From contig NC_133122.1 of assembly GCF_033568475.1 (NCBI RefSeq), forward strand, positions 140,685,402-140,749,401: 64,000 bases of DNA. The letters are read 5' to 3'. The number at the start of each line of letters is the position of its first letter. Within the stretch, counting starts at the first letter, position 1. The stretch is from Henckelia pumila. Its lineage: Eukaryota > Streptophyta > Magnoliopsida > Lamiales > Gesneriaceae. This document shows positions 44,178 through 56,552 of this stretch, in pieces. The position numbers and the translations under genes were made by a program. The notes beneath the pieces are model-generated. The model did not search any database and was not told the DNA's origin. It saw only the letters and a list, made by a program, of their open reading frames with translations.

Positions 44178-46201
44178 ATGGGTCTAACATCGTTTGCCCC
44201 ACTGTTGACAAACAATTTTGAGCTGAAACCCTCTACTATTCAGCTGATCCAACTGCAAGCAAGATTGGTGAGCACATCTGTGGAAAACCCCTACGCTCTG
44301 GAGCGATTCATGTCGATCTGTGACACGTTCAAAGTTAACGGGGTAACCTCTGATGCAGCAAGACTGCGGTTATTCCCATTCTCTCTACAAGGTGAAGCGA
44401 CTAAATGGCTCGATGATATACCTACAGGATCTATCACCACCTGGACTGAGCTTATTCAAATCTTCTTGAACAAGTATTTCCCTCCTACAAAGATGGCGAA
44501 ATTGTTTTTAGATATTATATCTTTCAAGCAAAAGGAGGGTGAATCTTTACATACGACATGGACCAGGTTTAAGAAGATGATGAAGATGTGTCCTTAACAT
44601 AATCTCACACAAATCCAGCAGACTCAGACGTTCTACAATGGAGCCGATCAGTCGGTTCGATCTATGCTGGATGTTGCGGCTAATGGATGCTTGTTCTGAA
44701 AAAACGCCAGTTGACGCCTGGGAGATCATTGGAAACATGGCTGAAAGTAATATAGGGTGGCCGGATGTGAAGAAGGAAAAGAAGGCTGGAGTTCTAGAAG
44801 TCGATGCTTTGATGGCCCTGAATGCGAAGATCGACGCTCTGAAACATCAAGTGGCACTCATGAAAGTAGCGTCAGTGAATCACGCGCAAGGGAATCTGCA
44901 AGAAGGCAACAGTTGTTTGAAGTTGAAGCGGCTAATTTTGTAGGAAATCAAGGAAGGCAGCTGTACAACTCTTACAACAACTATAATCAGAACTGGAAGC
45001 ACAAGCAAGAGGATAAAAAGCCGAGCTTTGAGGAGATCATGATGAAATACGTTTCAGGAACTGAGACTCGGTTACAGAATCAGGAAAGTATGCTGCAGAA
45101 GTTAGAAATTCAGATGAGTCAGATCGCAACCCAATTATCAACCCGTCCTGCTGGAGCTTTACCAAGTAACACTGAACCAAATCCCAGATGCGTGAATGCT
45201 ATCATGGTCGTGACTCGACCACAGTCTGAGGAGAAGCAAATGGACAAAGAGAAGATGATGGAAGAGCCAAAAAGTTCAGAGTCTAAGGAGGATATGTGTG
45301 CTGAAAATTCCTCAAAGGCAGGTAAGAAAGGTAAAACTTCAAATTTGAAGTTAATGATAATGTTGATATTTCTACCCTACCTTTCCTCCAAAGAGCTAAG
45401 CAATTATTGTTTGATTCTCAATTTAAAAAATTTCTTGAAATTTTCAAGAAACTACATATTAACATACCTTTTGCAGATGCATTAGCTCAGATGCCGAATT
45501 ATGCAAGATTTCTGAAGGATTTATCGAGGAACAAAAAGAAGCTGAACGATCTTACGCAGGTTACACTGAATGAGGAGTGCTCGACAGTGCTGAAAAAGAA
45601 GCTTCCACCAAAATCTCAAGATCCAGGAAGATTTTCTATATCTTGCCAAATTGGAAGTTTATCATTTGCAAATGTTTTGTGTGATTTAGGGTCGAACATA
45701 AATCTGATGCCTCGTGTTCTTGCTAAAAAATTGGGTATATGCAATATTGAATCTGCTGCTATCTCTCTCAAATTTGCTGATGGATCTATTAAATACCCGA
45801 GAGGAGTAGTAGAGAATGTCCTAGTTAAGATAGAAAATTTTATTTATCCTGTAGATTTTTTTATTCTTGACATGGATGAGGATTGTGAGGTTTCTCTGAT
45901 TCTAGGGCGTCCTTTTCTTGCTGCTAGTAGAGCCTTAGTTGATGTTGAAAAAGGAGAATTGGTGTTGAGGCTGAATAATGAGCAATTTGTGTTTAATATG
46001 CTTAAGTCGGCTACTGAGAGCCCAACTTTAAAATCTTGTTTTGTTGTTTATTTGGTTGATGTGATTCATGCTATTGGTGATGAATGTCAGCAGGTTCAGA
46101 TCTCCGCAGGAATTGGTCCATTGCAAAATTTCTATAGAGATGTAGCATGCAAGTGCATGACTGATCTGAATTTTTCCAAGTCGGGGGATAAGCCACCTTG
46201 A
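44178..46201 (+). pseudogene. Athila gag and protease, frameshifted
   Basis: Frames in order: gag core (44178-44597; NFELKPSTIQLIQLQ, CDTFKVNGVTSDAARLRLFP, KWLDDIPTGSITTW, KYFPPTKMAKL), second gag part (44638-44943; EKTPVDAWEIIGNMAESN, EVDALMALNAKIDALKHQVA), third (44948-45485; KPSFEEIMMKYVSGTETRLQ) and a long protease frame (45407-46201; FSISCQIGSLSFANVLCDLG with active-site Asp, SNINLMPRVLAKKLG, VSLILGRPFLAASRALVDVE). At least one stop (44595) and several frame changes separate them. The frame ends before any RT. Pol loss looks old because the usual post-pol sequence follows directly. Confidence 0.87.
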
Positions 46202-46551
46202 ATGTCGCCACTTAAGAGAGGAATATAGTCAGGCTATAGACTATAAATTTAGCGCTGGCTGGGAGGCAACCCAGTGTTCTTTACTTTGATTTTTAGTTTC
46301 TTTTTGCGTATTTTTATTTTTATCTATATTTGATTTTTGTTTCTTTCCCATGCCAGTTGGTCATGCCTGCCAATATATCTAGATTGATGCTACCTTACCC
46401 AACGGATACCGTCCAGGAGGAAGAGGATGAATCGAAAATCAAGGGAGTGTTATTTTTGTTTTCATTGTATTTTTGTTCGTCTTGCATTTGTGTGTTTGTT
46501 CTTGCATTCTGTTCATTGTTTCTGAAGCATTGAGGGCAATGCTTTGGATAA

Positions 46552-48441
46552 GTATGGGGGGTATACTAGTTTAATTTATTGTTTGTTGTGTTTTTGTTGC
46601 ATTAGTAATCTTTTGTGTTTGTTTGCATCTAGTCTGTTTTTGTTGTTGTTTGTTTTGTCTTGCATGAGTAGGATGAGTCATAATAGCCAATGATGATGAA
46701 TTTTATTTGAAAAAATTGGATTTTTGAAAAAATTTGCTCTTGACTGGACATAAGAAACTGTAGGTTGAACCGTGAATATTTATAAGCACTTGTGTTAGAC
46801 CAGTGGAGTGTAACGAAAGATTTGATGAAGTTTCTGTCTGTTTGACCATTGCACAACAATAAGTGGTTTGTGGATCTTGATTGTGTTCTATGAATTTTGA
46901 TGAGACTCTAGTTTACACTTATGATCTTGGGCGCACCTAGAAAAAAAAATTTACAACTCCATCCGGGCTTGGACAATGATTGAAATCCTAATCATTGTTC
47001 CATAGCTAAGTTTGCGGGTAAAATGGGGTTGATTCTCCATCCGGGCTATAGACGAGGGGATTAGAAAAAAAAGAGAAAGATTTTTTGTATCCTAGCCAGT
47101 TATGGCTAAGTCAGCAGGTAATTATTGGGGCTAAAGCAATACCGGCTGCAAAATCCGGAGGTGCGTAATTCATTATCTCAAGGGAGGTGGGTTTAGTCTA
47201 GAGGTCGTTGGAAGGAATGAGCACTTGAAGAGTGAAACTTGCACTAATTTGTCATAGGTCTCTAAGCAGTTTTGAAACGAATTCAGTCTAAATTGTATGA
47301 AACTGGAATGGCAGTTCACACACACATGTTCACGTTAAACCGAAGGTGTATTATGAAAAGTTGAGAGCGTTTGTGATTTTGTTTTTGTGATTGAACTTGT
47401 TGGAGACTGTACATTCTCATGAATCGTCCTTACTTATGTTTTTGTGTGCATATTGTTTTTTGTATTTCTTGCTCGAGGGCGAACAAGGTTCAAGTATGGG
47501 GGTGTGGTAGACTAGTTTATTTATTGTTTGTTGTGTTTTTGTTGCATTAATAATGTTTTGTGTTTGTTTGCATCTAGTCTGTTTTTGTTGTTGTTTGTTT
47601 TGTCTTGCATGAGTAGGATGAGTCATAATAGCCAATGATGATGAAGTTTATTTGAAAAAATTGGATTTTTGAAAAAAAATTGCTTTTGACTGGATATGAG
47701 AAACTGTAGGTTAAATCGTGAATATTTATAAGCACTTGTGTTAGACCAGTGGAGTGTAACGAAAGATTTGATGAAGTTTCTGTCTGTTTGACCATTGCAT
47801 GACAATAGGTGGTTTGTGGATCTTGATTGTGTTCTATGAATTTTGATGAGGCTCTAGTTTACACTTATGATCTTGGGCGCACCTAGGAAATTTTTTTTTT
47901 TACAAGTCCATCCGGTCTTGGACAATGATTGAAATCCTAATCATTGTTCCATAGCTAAGTTTGCGGATAAAATGGGGTTGATGCTCCATCCGGGCTATAG
48001 ACGAGGGGATTAGAAAAAAAAAAGAGAAAGATTCTTTGTATCCTAGCTAGTTATAGCTAAGTCAGCGGGTAATTATTGGGGCTAAAGCAATACCGGGTGC
48101 AAAATCCGGAGGTGTGTAATTCATTATCTCAAGGAAGGTGGGTTTAGTCTAGAGGTCGTTGGAAGGAATGTACACTTGAAGAGTGAAACTTGCACTAATT
48201 TGTCATAGGTCGCTAATTAGTTTTGAAACGAATTCGGTCTAAGTTGTATGAAACTGGAATGACAGTTCACACACACACGTTCACGTTAAACCGCAGGTGT
48301 ATTATGAAAAGTTGAGAGCGCATGTGATTTTGTTTTTGTGATTAAACTTCTCGGAGGCTGTGCACTCTCATGAATCGTCCTTACTCATGTTTTTGTGTGC
48401 ATATTATTTTTTGCATATCTTGCTCGAGGGCGAACAAGGTT
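46552..48441 (+). repeat. Two tandem copies of a 945-bp segment in the Athila 3' internal region
   Basis: 46552-47496 and 47497-48441 are near-identical over their whole length, sharing for example CTTGGGCGCACCTAG, CCATCCGGGCTATAGACGAG and GGTGGGTTTAGTCTAGAGGT. Each unit starts at an AAGTATGGGGG purine tract, and a third copy of that tract stands just before the 3' LTR. Non-coding. Confidence 0.9.
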
Positions 48442-48456
48442 TAAGTATGGGGGTGT

Positions 48457-49802
48457 TGATAAGTTTATTGTGTATGCATTATTTGGTGTTGTTTTATGGT
48501 TATTTTGCATGCATTTATTTTACTTCGTGTGTTTTCTTTGTTTTTTATTTATTGTTTATGCATTCTACTCTCCTCGTTGAATTTTGTAGGTTAATGGAGC
48601 TTTTAGGAACCAACTGAGCTAGAGACGCGTGCGCGGGCAGGCCACTATCGCGCGCGTGAGCCATACAAAGTTCCAGAAACATGAGAATCGAAACGCACGC
48701 GAGCGAGATCCTGTCTCGCGTGCGCGCGAGAGGTTATTTGAGATGCTGTTTTATTGCACTGCGTGCGCAAGAGAGGAGGACAAGGAGTCTGTGAGGAAGA
48801 CTTGCGCGCGCGCGAGGACACTTTCAGGCGCGCGCGCGTGTTCTGACGTCAAAAATATTTTTAAAATTTTATTTCGTGAAGGAAACTAATTGATACGGGA
48901 TCCGTGCACTATAAATAGGAAATTTTTAATATTTTTCAAGGAGTTCCAAAATTTCAGACGCAAAGAACGGGAGAGGGCGGCTACTGCTACTGCTTGGGAG
49001 AAGATTTCTTCTTCTTTTCTTATTTTCTTTTGATTATTCATGATTAAAAATATTGTTTAAATCATGAATTTATTTATTGAGTAGTTTTCTCTTTCGATCA
49101 AGGCCACGTGATTGGGCCAGACAATTTATGTAGAATACTCGATTTGTTTATTTGAGATTTTCAGACTTGATTTTCTTTTATTGATTATCGAATTTATATT
49201 TATCTTGTGAATTTCCTGGTCAGTTATTTGCTTGCATGTTAATTGATTCCAATTCGTTAGAGAAGGTTTCGATTTTGATCACTTCGATAATTAACATATT
49301 GTAAAACCAACTAGAAATAAAATTTGGTTTCATTATGTGGTTTGAGTGTAAACTGAATTTTCACAGTTCGTCATGCATTCAAATTTGATTAAAATTACAA
49401 AATATTAATCTGTCAATATTTGAATAGGTTTTATTGTTCTATAAATAGTTCTTTGAACAAGATAGAAGAATTCTCGTGAATTAAAATTAAATTTGAGTCT
49501 TGAATCGACGACTTGTTACATAATTTTTTTGGTACTTACGTGTGTCCTTGATCGAGCTTTTTCCAAATTAAATTCAACCTTTAATCTCTGCTGCGTTTTA
49601 GTGAATTTATTTTATTTGTAATTTTTTTTATTAGTTTAAAATCTGAATTCACTCTTTTTTATTAGTTTAGATTAAGTAAAAATAATTATATTTTGGTAGT
49701 CATATTTATACAGTCCCTGTGGGTTCGATACTTGGACTCTCTGTCCACTTTACTATTACTTGACCTAGTGCACTTGCTAGTTGATACCGATTTAGCCGGT
49801 CA
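48457..49802 (+). repeat. 3' LTR of the Athila element
   Basis: It starts TGATAAGTTTATTGTG and ends TAGCCGGTCA. A TATA box (ACTATAAATAGG) lies at about 48909-48920. Upstream, 48620-48845 is strikingly rich in CG alternations (GCGCGCGCG), unlike the rest of the window. Confidence 0.87.
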
Positions 49803-50519
49803 GCAAGACTCCAGAGGATGCAGATAACTGGCTAGAACGTATAGAGATCTGCTTCCAGGAGCTTCGTTGTACTGAGGAACAGAAGATGGAGACTTTAAAA
49901 TTTCTAGTAGAAGGAAGTGCTAGGAAATGGTGGAGATCTACGTCCGCACCTATCATCACAACACGAGGAGTTGCTACTTGGGCAGACTTTCGCACAGCTT
50001 TTCATAAGTTATACTTTCCTCCCGCACTCCGACAGGAGAAATCTAGTGAATTGCTGGTTTTGAAGCAGGGCTCGATGTCCATTGACGAGTACCAACAGAA
50101 GTTTTTTGATCTGTTACCATATTGTCCCCAGATCTCTGACAACACTGAGGCAAAGTACAATCTGTTTCTCCAGGGCCTTAATCCGGAAATCCATGATCGA
50201 GTAGCTGTGGGCGAATGACATGACTTATGAGGGACTAGTTAGTCGATGTCGCCAAGCAAAGGATAACATTCGGCGTAACAATTCTTTCCTATCTTCTAGA
50301 CTTGCGAGTTCTTTGGGTCCACATGCTCAGTCTTTCAAGAAGTATGCTTCTTTTTCCTCCTCCGGATTTGGGGGAGTAATGCGTTTTGGAAGGAAGGGTC
50401 AGTGTAACCATTGTGGTAAGAATCATCCGACTGACAAGTGTCGTACGGTTGCAAGAGCATGTTTTCGATGTGGGGAGATTGGTCATTTGAAGAGAGATTG
50501 TCCACAGGACAGGGGAGCT
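49803..50519 (+). pseudogene. Tekay-type Gypsy gag fragment
   Basis: The frame starts abruptly at the Athila border with TPEDADNWLERIEICFQELR and continues through the gag core (FLVEGSARKWWRS, FRTAFHKLYFPPALRQEKSS, LLVLKQGSMSIDEYQQKFFD). A one-base frame change near 50216 follows. The rest (MTYEGLVSRCRQAKDNIRR) reaches the zinc knuckle CFRCGEIGHLKRDCPQ. It is clearly related to the intact gag at 59200-63663. It ends at a new LTR head, so both flanks were cut by other elements. Confidence 0.87.
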
Positions 50520-51250
50520 TGTAGTAGCCCGGTTCTATTTTACAAGATTAAGTTGATAATCATGTTTAGATTCAATAGAGAATGCAATAAGATTCTTTGG
50601 GACATAGTATTTATTTTGGGTTATCTTTTCCAGGATTGTGAGTTGGATTCAAAAATGATAGCAGTATTAGGAATTTGAATAGCAATGTATTTAGTCTTTC
50701 CCAAGATTGTCATTGTCAAGATTGACATCAGAGTTTCGTATTATGTGGATCCCAGCAGGACGTAGCTGGAAGAAAAGATCCAGTTTTCAATGCCAGTCAC
50801 TTCTTAGAATTGGTTGGAGTGCATGGTGTATGACTACCCATCCGGCTTTAACCAAAGGAAGACTCTCCACGAGTAGTTGGAGAGATTGTCAGAATATCCT
50901 GCCAAGAGATTGCCTCATGAAGCTTTGGGCATCTCTAGTAGGATATAAAATCTTTTAGATCTTGCGAGGAAGAAGGTCTGCTGACATGCCTGTATTGATG
51001 GTTTTGTGTGTAGCAGATGGAAAACCTCATGTTCAAGATCAGTAGACGGAATGAAAGAATTCTGCAAGAATTTAAATACTGTATTAAGTTTTGTTGTAAA
51101 TAGTATTTCAGTTGTAAGTTTTTTAAATCAGATGTATTAAAAGATTTCAGTTTTGATTTACTAAGTTATTCTTGTATTGTACATCTTTCAGTATAATCTT
51201 TTGATTAATAAAGATTGTATAGAACCTGGATTAGTGGTTCAAGTAATTGT
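50520..51250 (+). repeat. LTR-like sequence (TGTAGTAGCCC head), right end undefined
   Basis: It starts TGTAGTAGCCCGGTTCTATT right after the gag zinc knuckle. A possible polyadenylation signal (AATAAAG) occurs at 51209. No matching CA end, internal region or TSD was found, so the extent is a guess. Confidence 0.5.
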
Positions 51251-52430
51251 AATCTTTGGGAATATCTTGATTGTTTGACAAGTGATTGATTGATCAGATA
51301 TTTGATTACAATGCATTCTTTGGCATGTATAATCGGGATTGAATTATGCATATTTTTCAAGATGAATAGTTCTAGATGTCCTTCCTAGAATATTCTAGCA
51401 AGATGTAATGTTTACCAAGAATGATGTGTATCATCAAGGGGACTAAGATGAATTATACTAAGTGTTGTAGAGTGTATGGATAAATGACTAGACGGAAGCG
51501 TGACCCTATATTTATTACTCTGGAATTCTCTCAAGCTTCAGAGGGTGTCTGGAAGTTTTTCTTGCTTCAGATGGTTATTCAAGGGGAGGTTACCTCAGTC
51601 TAGTACTTTGCAACAGTCACAGTAAGGGCATATCGATATTGGGAGTATCAAAGTTTTCTAGAGTGAATCATTCCGAGGTGGAATAAGAGGTGACGTAGGA
51701 GTTATTGAAATCTCCGAACATCCATAAACAATTTTGTGTGTCTTCTTATTTGCAGTTTAGCACTTTCACATATTCACTCTCACACACAGTCAATCGAATT
51801 ACTAGTTCAATCTGTCAGTTGACATCATTTCGCACATTTTATTTGTTTGACAATTGACATTGATACACGAGAAGACAATGATTCAGTTGACCAACCTCAA
51901 CTAGAAAAATTTAAGAAGTTCGAGGATCGACTGCTACAATATCTTGAAACATCAGTCAAGCAGTTGATCAACCCCCACAAAACGATCCTAACACGGTGCA
52001 TATCAAAAACTGATTATTAAACTTCCTCAATTGTCAAAGACATACACAAGGCCAGATTCACGTGCTCAGTGATGCATGGTTCTATGTAATCCAGCACAAG
52101 TTGTTGCTCAGATGCAGTAGGATTGTTTGTCTGGAATAAATTGGAGAAATAATCCCACGATGATCTCAAACATACTACCCTTATCAGTACACCAATCTCT
52201 GCTCGCTGACACTAGTCCTGATATGTGATTCTTAGCTCGTCATTTCGAATCACAATTGTGAAAGTGTTTAGAGTTTATATTCACCAATCTCTGGGGAGAA
52301 GCTGCGAGTACAACTTGTTAATTGATTGATAGATCTCCCTCAACAGCACTTAAATTTAGAACTCTAATGGAAGTATGGTCCTGAGATTTAGTAAGATTGA
52401 TATATATGAACACCTTAAGATATTGGATGT
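51251..52430. other. Unresolved repeat-derived sequence
   Basis: No protein or terminal structure is recognised. Composition and context suggest decayed retrotransposon DNA. The right part may belong to the Copia relic that follows. Confidence 0.4.
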
Positions 52431-53240
52431 ATCGCATATATGCATGTTTCAAATGTAAAATTGGAACCAAGAGCTAAGAAAGGAATTTTCTTAGGTTACC
52501 CTGAAGAAACCAAAGGATATAGAATCTGGATCAAAGAAAATGGTGTTGGAAAATGCACTATCAATCGGTAGGTTACATTCAATGAGGATAGCATCTTAGA
52601 AACTCAACAGTATATAAATCCAAATGAACCAAGAGGTGACAGATTGATGGTGTTCAAGTTGATGTGGAGCTTAGTAAGAAAACCAGAAATGCAACATATA
52701 ATTTGGAAAATTATGAACTGGCTTGAGATAGGGGAAGGAGGGAAATAAAACCACCAATCAAATTTGGATATGTAGATTTAATTTCCCATGCATTAAGTGC
52801 AGCTGAAATATTATTGAATGATGAAGAAATTAACGCAGTCATATAAGGAAGAAATTACATGTAAAGAGAGGGATAATTGGAATGATGCTATGAATGATGA
52901 ATTGGATTAATTGTATAAAAATGAGACATGAAAATTGGTGAAGCTTCCTAAAGGTAACAAGACAGTGGGTTGTAAATGGATTTATAAAAAAGGAATTCTC
53001 ATGTTTTAAAAAGCAAGATATAAAGCAAGGTGAAAATTTGGAGGTTACTGTGTTGAACGACAACCAAAGTGCTTTGCATATAACCATAAATCCGATGCAT
53101 CATGAGAGGACTAAGCATATTAACATAAGGATGCACTTCATCAGACTGCGGTGAAAAGTTAAAATGGAAAATATTTCAACTTTGGATAACCCCGGAGACA
53201 TGCTAATAACAAAACCACTTCCTACTGTCTAGACTTGGTA
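52431..53240 (+). pseudogene. Degenerate Copia pol remnant with internal deletion
   Basis: Plus-strand frames give the region before the RT (KKGIFLGYPEETKGYRIWI, FGYVDLISHALSAAE), the RT start (KLVKLPKGNKTVGCKWIYKK) and, after a deletion of most of RT and RNase H, the polyprotein end ([20 protein letters not shown], then NPGDMLITKPLPT). Several stops and frame changes occur. It is related to, but clearly older than, the Copia copy at 28208-33303. Confidence 0.8.
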
Positions 53241-54267
53241 AACATTGGGAAGTTAGACATCATAACTCAGTATATTTATGTTATTATGATTTTTTAGGAC
53301 TATCCAGCTCATTATATTTATGTTATTTTGATTTTTAATTCTTAATATACTGTATTGTTATCATTATATTATGTATATAGCTATTTTATTGTATGTAAAT
53401 ACGCTTGCATTTTATTTCATAAACTATCATTTGGTTATGTTTTAGAGATATTGCTAGGTAAACTATTGGTAATATGTTACAGACTCGTATTATTTCATTT
53501 GATTAAATGTAAAAAAAAATTAATAAAGCTCTTTATGTGAACTTTCTTTTTTCTGTATTGCATTCGTTCATTAATAAATTTAAATGTATGATAATTGAAT
53601 TTTCATATGTCTTTTCTTTTCTTTTTTTGTTTTTTGTTTTACTTTTTAGAACGCCCCATGAATGATTAGTTGAATTTACCAAGTTTTGTTTAATTACTTG
53701 GATGATGTTGTGACGTCAACCAACAAAAAATGAGTTTAATACAAGTAGTGTGAAAATTGATTCTTATTTCAAAAAATATTTTGATTATAATGTTGGTTCT
53801 TTGGAAATTGTTATAATAATAAATTGGAATTTTGAATAGTTTAATGAGTAATTTTTTTTTTTTTTAAAAAATCATTGATGATCATTTATTTCGAAAAAAA
53901 TTTGCCTATTATACCCTCACAAAATTTTAAAAAAAATTTACTCGTTGATGATCATTAATTTATTTCAAAAAAAAATTCACCTACCCTCACGAAATTATCT
54001 TGCCTGTCCCCATGCACGGTTACGCTAGTATATATGAAAAAAATCTGTATCCATTGGTCATGGGAAATTGGCGTTTATGCGCGCAATGGAAAACGCAATG
54101 CGTTGGTCCCCTAACCCTTTATGCTGTGGTTTCCACGAAATTTCTCGTCATGTAAAACAAAAGACAAACTTTAATTTCGCTCTTCGTCAAAACCACATGC
54201 ATAAAATACAACTTGTTGCTTCCGATTTAAGCTTAGGGAATAAGGGAATATATATATATATATATAA
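53241..54267. other. Intergenic region; doubtful ORF from 54068
   Basis: Mostly AT-rich. A plus-strand open frame from 54068 has plausible composition for about 55 codons (MRWSPNPLCCGFHEISRHVK) before running into (TA)n. It could be a lost first exon, but I recognise no family and do not call a gene. Confidence 0.4.
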
Positions 54268-54323
54268 GTTTTTCTATGCTGCCCATCAACTATGCCCAAG
54301 GTTGGTGGGCAGCATAACAAAAC
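54268..54323. repeat. Hairpin / miniature inverted repeat between (TA)n tracts
   Basis: ATGCTGCCCATCAAC and its near-complement GTTGGTGGGCAGCAT are separated by about 10 bases. They are flanked by GTTTTTCT/ACAAAACTC and by (TA)n tracts on both sides. It is probably a very short MITE whose TA-rich target cannot be told from the microsatellite. Confidence 0.6.
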
Positions 54324-55000
54324 TCATATATATATATATATATATTCTCCCTTTCAGGCAAGCTTTTTTTAACGTACAATATGAATTCGCCGGATTTGGA
54401 TAAGCCACACACATGCAAAATATATACATTTAATTAATAATTCACATTTCAAGTTCACATGTGAAAAATGATATTAAAATTGGACTGCGAATATGAACGA
54501 AAGAACAACCTTGAAATATATATATACACACATGCACCCCCAACCCTATAAAAAAAACATATATCCGTGTTGACTGACAGCTTGCTAGCTAATTTGTATT
54601 TTCGGTATTGATTTATGAATACGGGCTGACAATATATATGATCATGAAACAAAACAATCACGAACTTCCATTTTTTCTTTATGTTTTGTAGCAAAAATAA
54701 TATCATGAGAGCTTAACTAATGCATGTGATCAGGGGCGGTCCTAAGAAAAAAACGAGTCCCTTGGCAAACTATGGCCGGTCCTTTTGTATTAACTTGAAA
54801 ATTTATATATATATATATATATATATAAATTCAAATAACATAATTAAAATAAATAAAAATACATAAATCAATAAAATACTCAAATGAAAGAAGGTTTAAA
54901 TAATTTTTTAAAATATTTTAATCAACAAAAAATATTATTTAAAATTGGTTCTTCTTATGTTTTTGAAACAAAATCATTAATTATGTCGTCATAGGATATA

Positions 55001-56552
55001 TGTAGTAACCCATATTTTATTTTAAGATAATGATATGTTAAACATAATTAAGGGTTAGTAATTAACCAATTCCAGGGCATAATTGGACTTCACAATTACC
55101 AGAGGGATCGCTGCATATAAGGGTGATAGCCAAGTTCCACTTTCCATGCTATGATATGGCATATAATTTTAAATGTGGCAAAACATGATTAAGGAGTCCT
55201 TATTTGGTAAAAATAAGTGGAAAATCAGCTTCGAAACGTCTGAAAATGGTAGGAAGGGTCCTGGGGGTCTCGGACAATTCGGAGGCACCGAAATGAGTTC
55301 GGACCATCCGAACTCAAATACAAAGTTTGGACCATCCGAACCTGGTTTCGGAGGATCCGAACCCAGCACTTAGGAGGCTCCGAACTCCCCCAGACAGCAA
55401 TGCTAGATGACTAATCTGCGATTTTTGACAAGTGTCATACATGGAGGTTCGGAGGGTCCGAACCCAGTTCGAAGGCTCCGAACTCCGACGGATTTTTGGC
55501 TATAAATAGGGCTCTTCGGAGTCATAATTTGAATACGAATTCCCGAGTTTTCTTCTTCAATTATATAGTGTAAATTATACACTTGAGGGCCCTATCGATT
55601 ATAATAGAGGTTCTGGAATAACCAAGGAGTGGTTATAGTCATCCGGGACTAGCGACTTCAAAGGGCTATCGACGGATGAAGGTATGGTCCGGGAATCTAT
55701 TTAAGTTTTTGGGAGTACTTATTAGCTAAGTTAAGGCTTATAGAACTTGTGTAGTGATACGATAAACTTCTGAATATAGGCTTGGAACCTAGGATCCTAC
55801 TATACTTGAACTAGCTTAGAGGTACGTACACATTGACTGAGATTGCCAGCGAGTATACATGTTTATATGTTGCATTTATTTGGCATTATTATATGGCATG
55901 ATATATGAGTTACCGCTTTCTATATTCATATGTCATGTGCATATACACGTTGAGCCTATACCTTGATATACCTGATTATAGAGTCGCTCAGCACTATACT
56001 CGATAGTCTGTCACTGAGAGTACCGCGACGGCGGGGACATTTATGTCTGACTACTGTGGTCTACTTGACGAGTGTGGTTGCACCCAGAGGTTGATCCGTG
56101 CGGTGGCAGCACTCATGTGGCGCCGATACTGAGCATGACTTTTCAGATGACCTTTTACCAGTCATCATGTTGCATGCACTATATACATATGTTTACTCAT
56201 GTTTATGTACTGGGCGTTAGCGCTCACGTCCTAGTTATTATCTTGGACACCCTATTCCATGGGGTAGGTCGCAGGATGGACGGAGCTGGTAGTTCAAGGC
56301 AGGACTAGGGAGTAGGAGCCTTGAGGAGTTTATTATACAGCAGGATTCGATATAGCTGTATAATATTTACTTTTAAGTTTTTCGATATGATTGTATAACT
56401 ACAGTATTAAGCCTGGATATATTTTACTGAGCTGATATGTAATTTATGGATTATGTTTCCGCACGTTTTACTCTGTTAAGTATTTTGCTGTATTAAGTTT
56501 AATGCATGCTATTAGTTGCAGTTAGTAGGTGATTCCATGCAGGGTCACAACA
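55001..56552 (+). repeat. Gypsy (Tekay-type) solo LTR, 1,552 bp, inside the hAT element
   Basis: It begins TGTAGTAACCC and ends AGGGTCACAACA. ATATA is repeated outside (54996-55000 and 56553-56557), a 5-bp TSD. Sequence is homologous to the LTR at 57618-59080 in the opposite orientation. A TATA box (GGCTATAAATAGGG) lies at about 55498-55511. Upstream is a run of imperfect palindromes of the type TTCGGAGG(C)TCCGAA (55235-55490). No internal region remains, so it arose by LTR-LTR recombination. Confidence 0.93.

Larger units (their letters stand above)
43541..49802 (+). mobile_element. Athila-type Gypsy retrotransposon lacking pol, 6.3 kb
   Basis: The 5' LTR is truncated (43541-44079) and the 3' LTR is complete (48457-49802). 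They share their last 538 bases with modest divergence. A PBS-like TGGCACCGTTGCTGGAGA follows the 5' LTR (44086-44103) and resembles the Asp-tRNA PBS of Athila elements. The body contains gag and protease only; RT, RNase H and integrase are absent. The Athila hallmark GGGAGGCAACCCAG occurs at 46260-46273. A polypurine-like AAGTATGGGGGTG directly precedes the 3' LTR. Confidence 0.88.

Noticed and set aside
48629-48889. 86-codon Arg/Ala-rich ORF
   Set aside because: It lies within the Athila LTR and comes from the CG-alternating block.
54068-54403. 111-codon ORF, possible first exon
   Set aside because: It runs through two (TA)n tracts and a hairpin, and no family is recognised. Mentioned only in the spacer note.
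55169-55373. Overlapping 66-codon ORFs on both strands rich in Gly, Pro, Ser
   Set aside because: They translate the palindromic repeats of the solo LTR on both strands.
56072-56308. ORF at 56072-56308 and its counterpart at 57859-58068
   Set aside because: Both are LTR sequence of the same Gypsy family in opposite orientation. Similarity reflects repeat homology, not coding.
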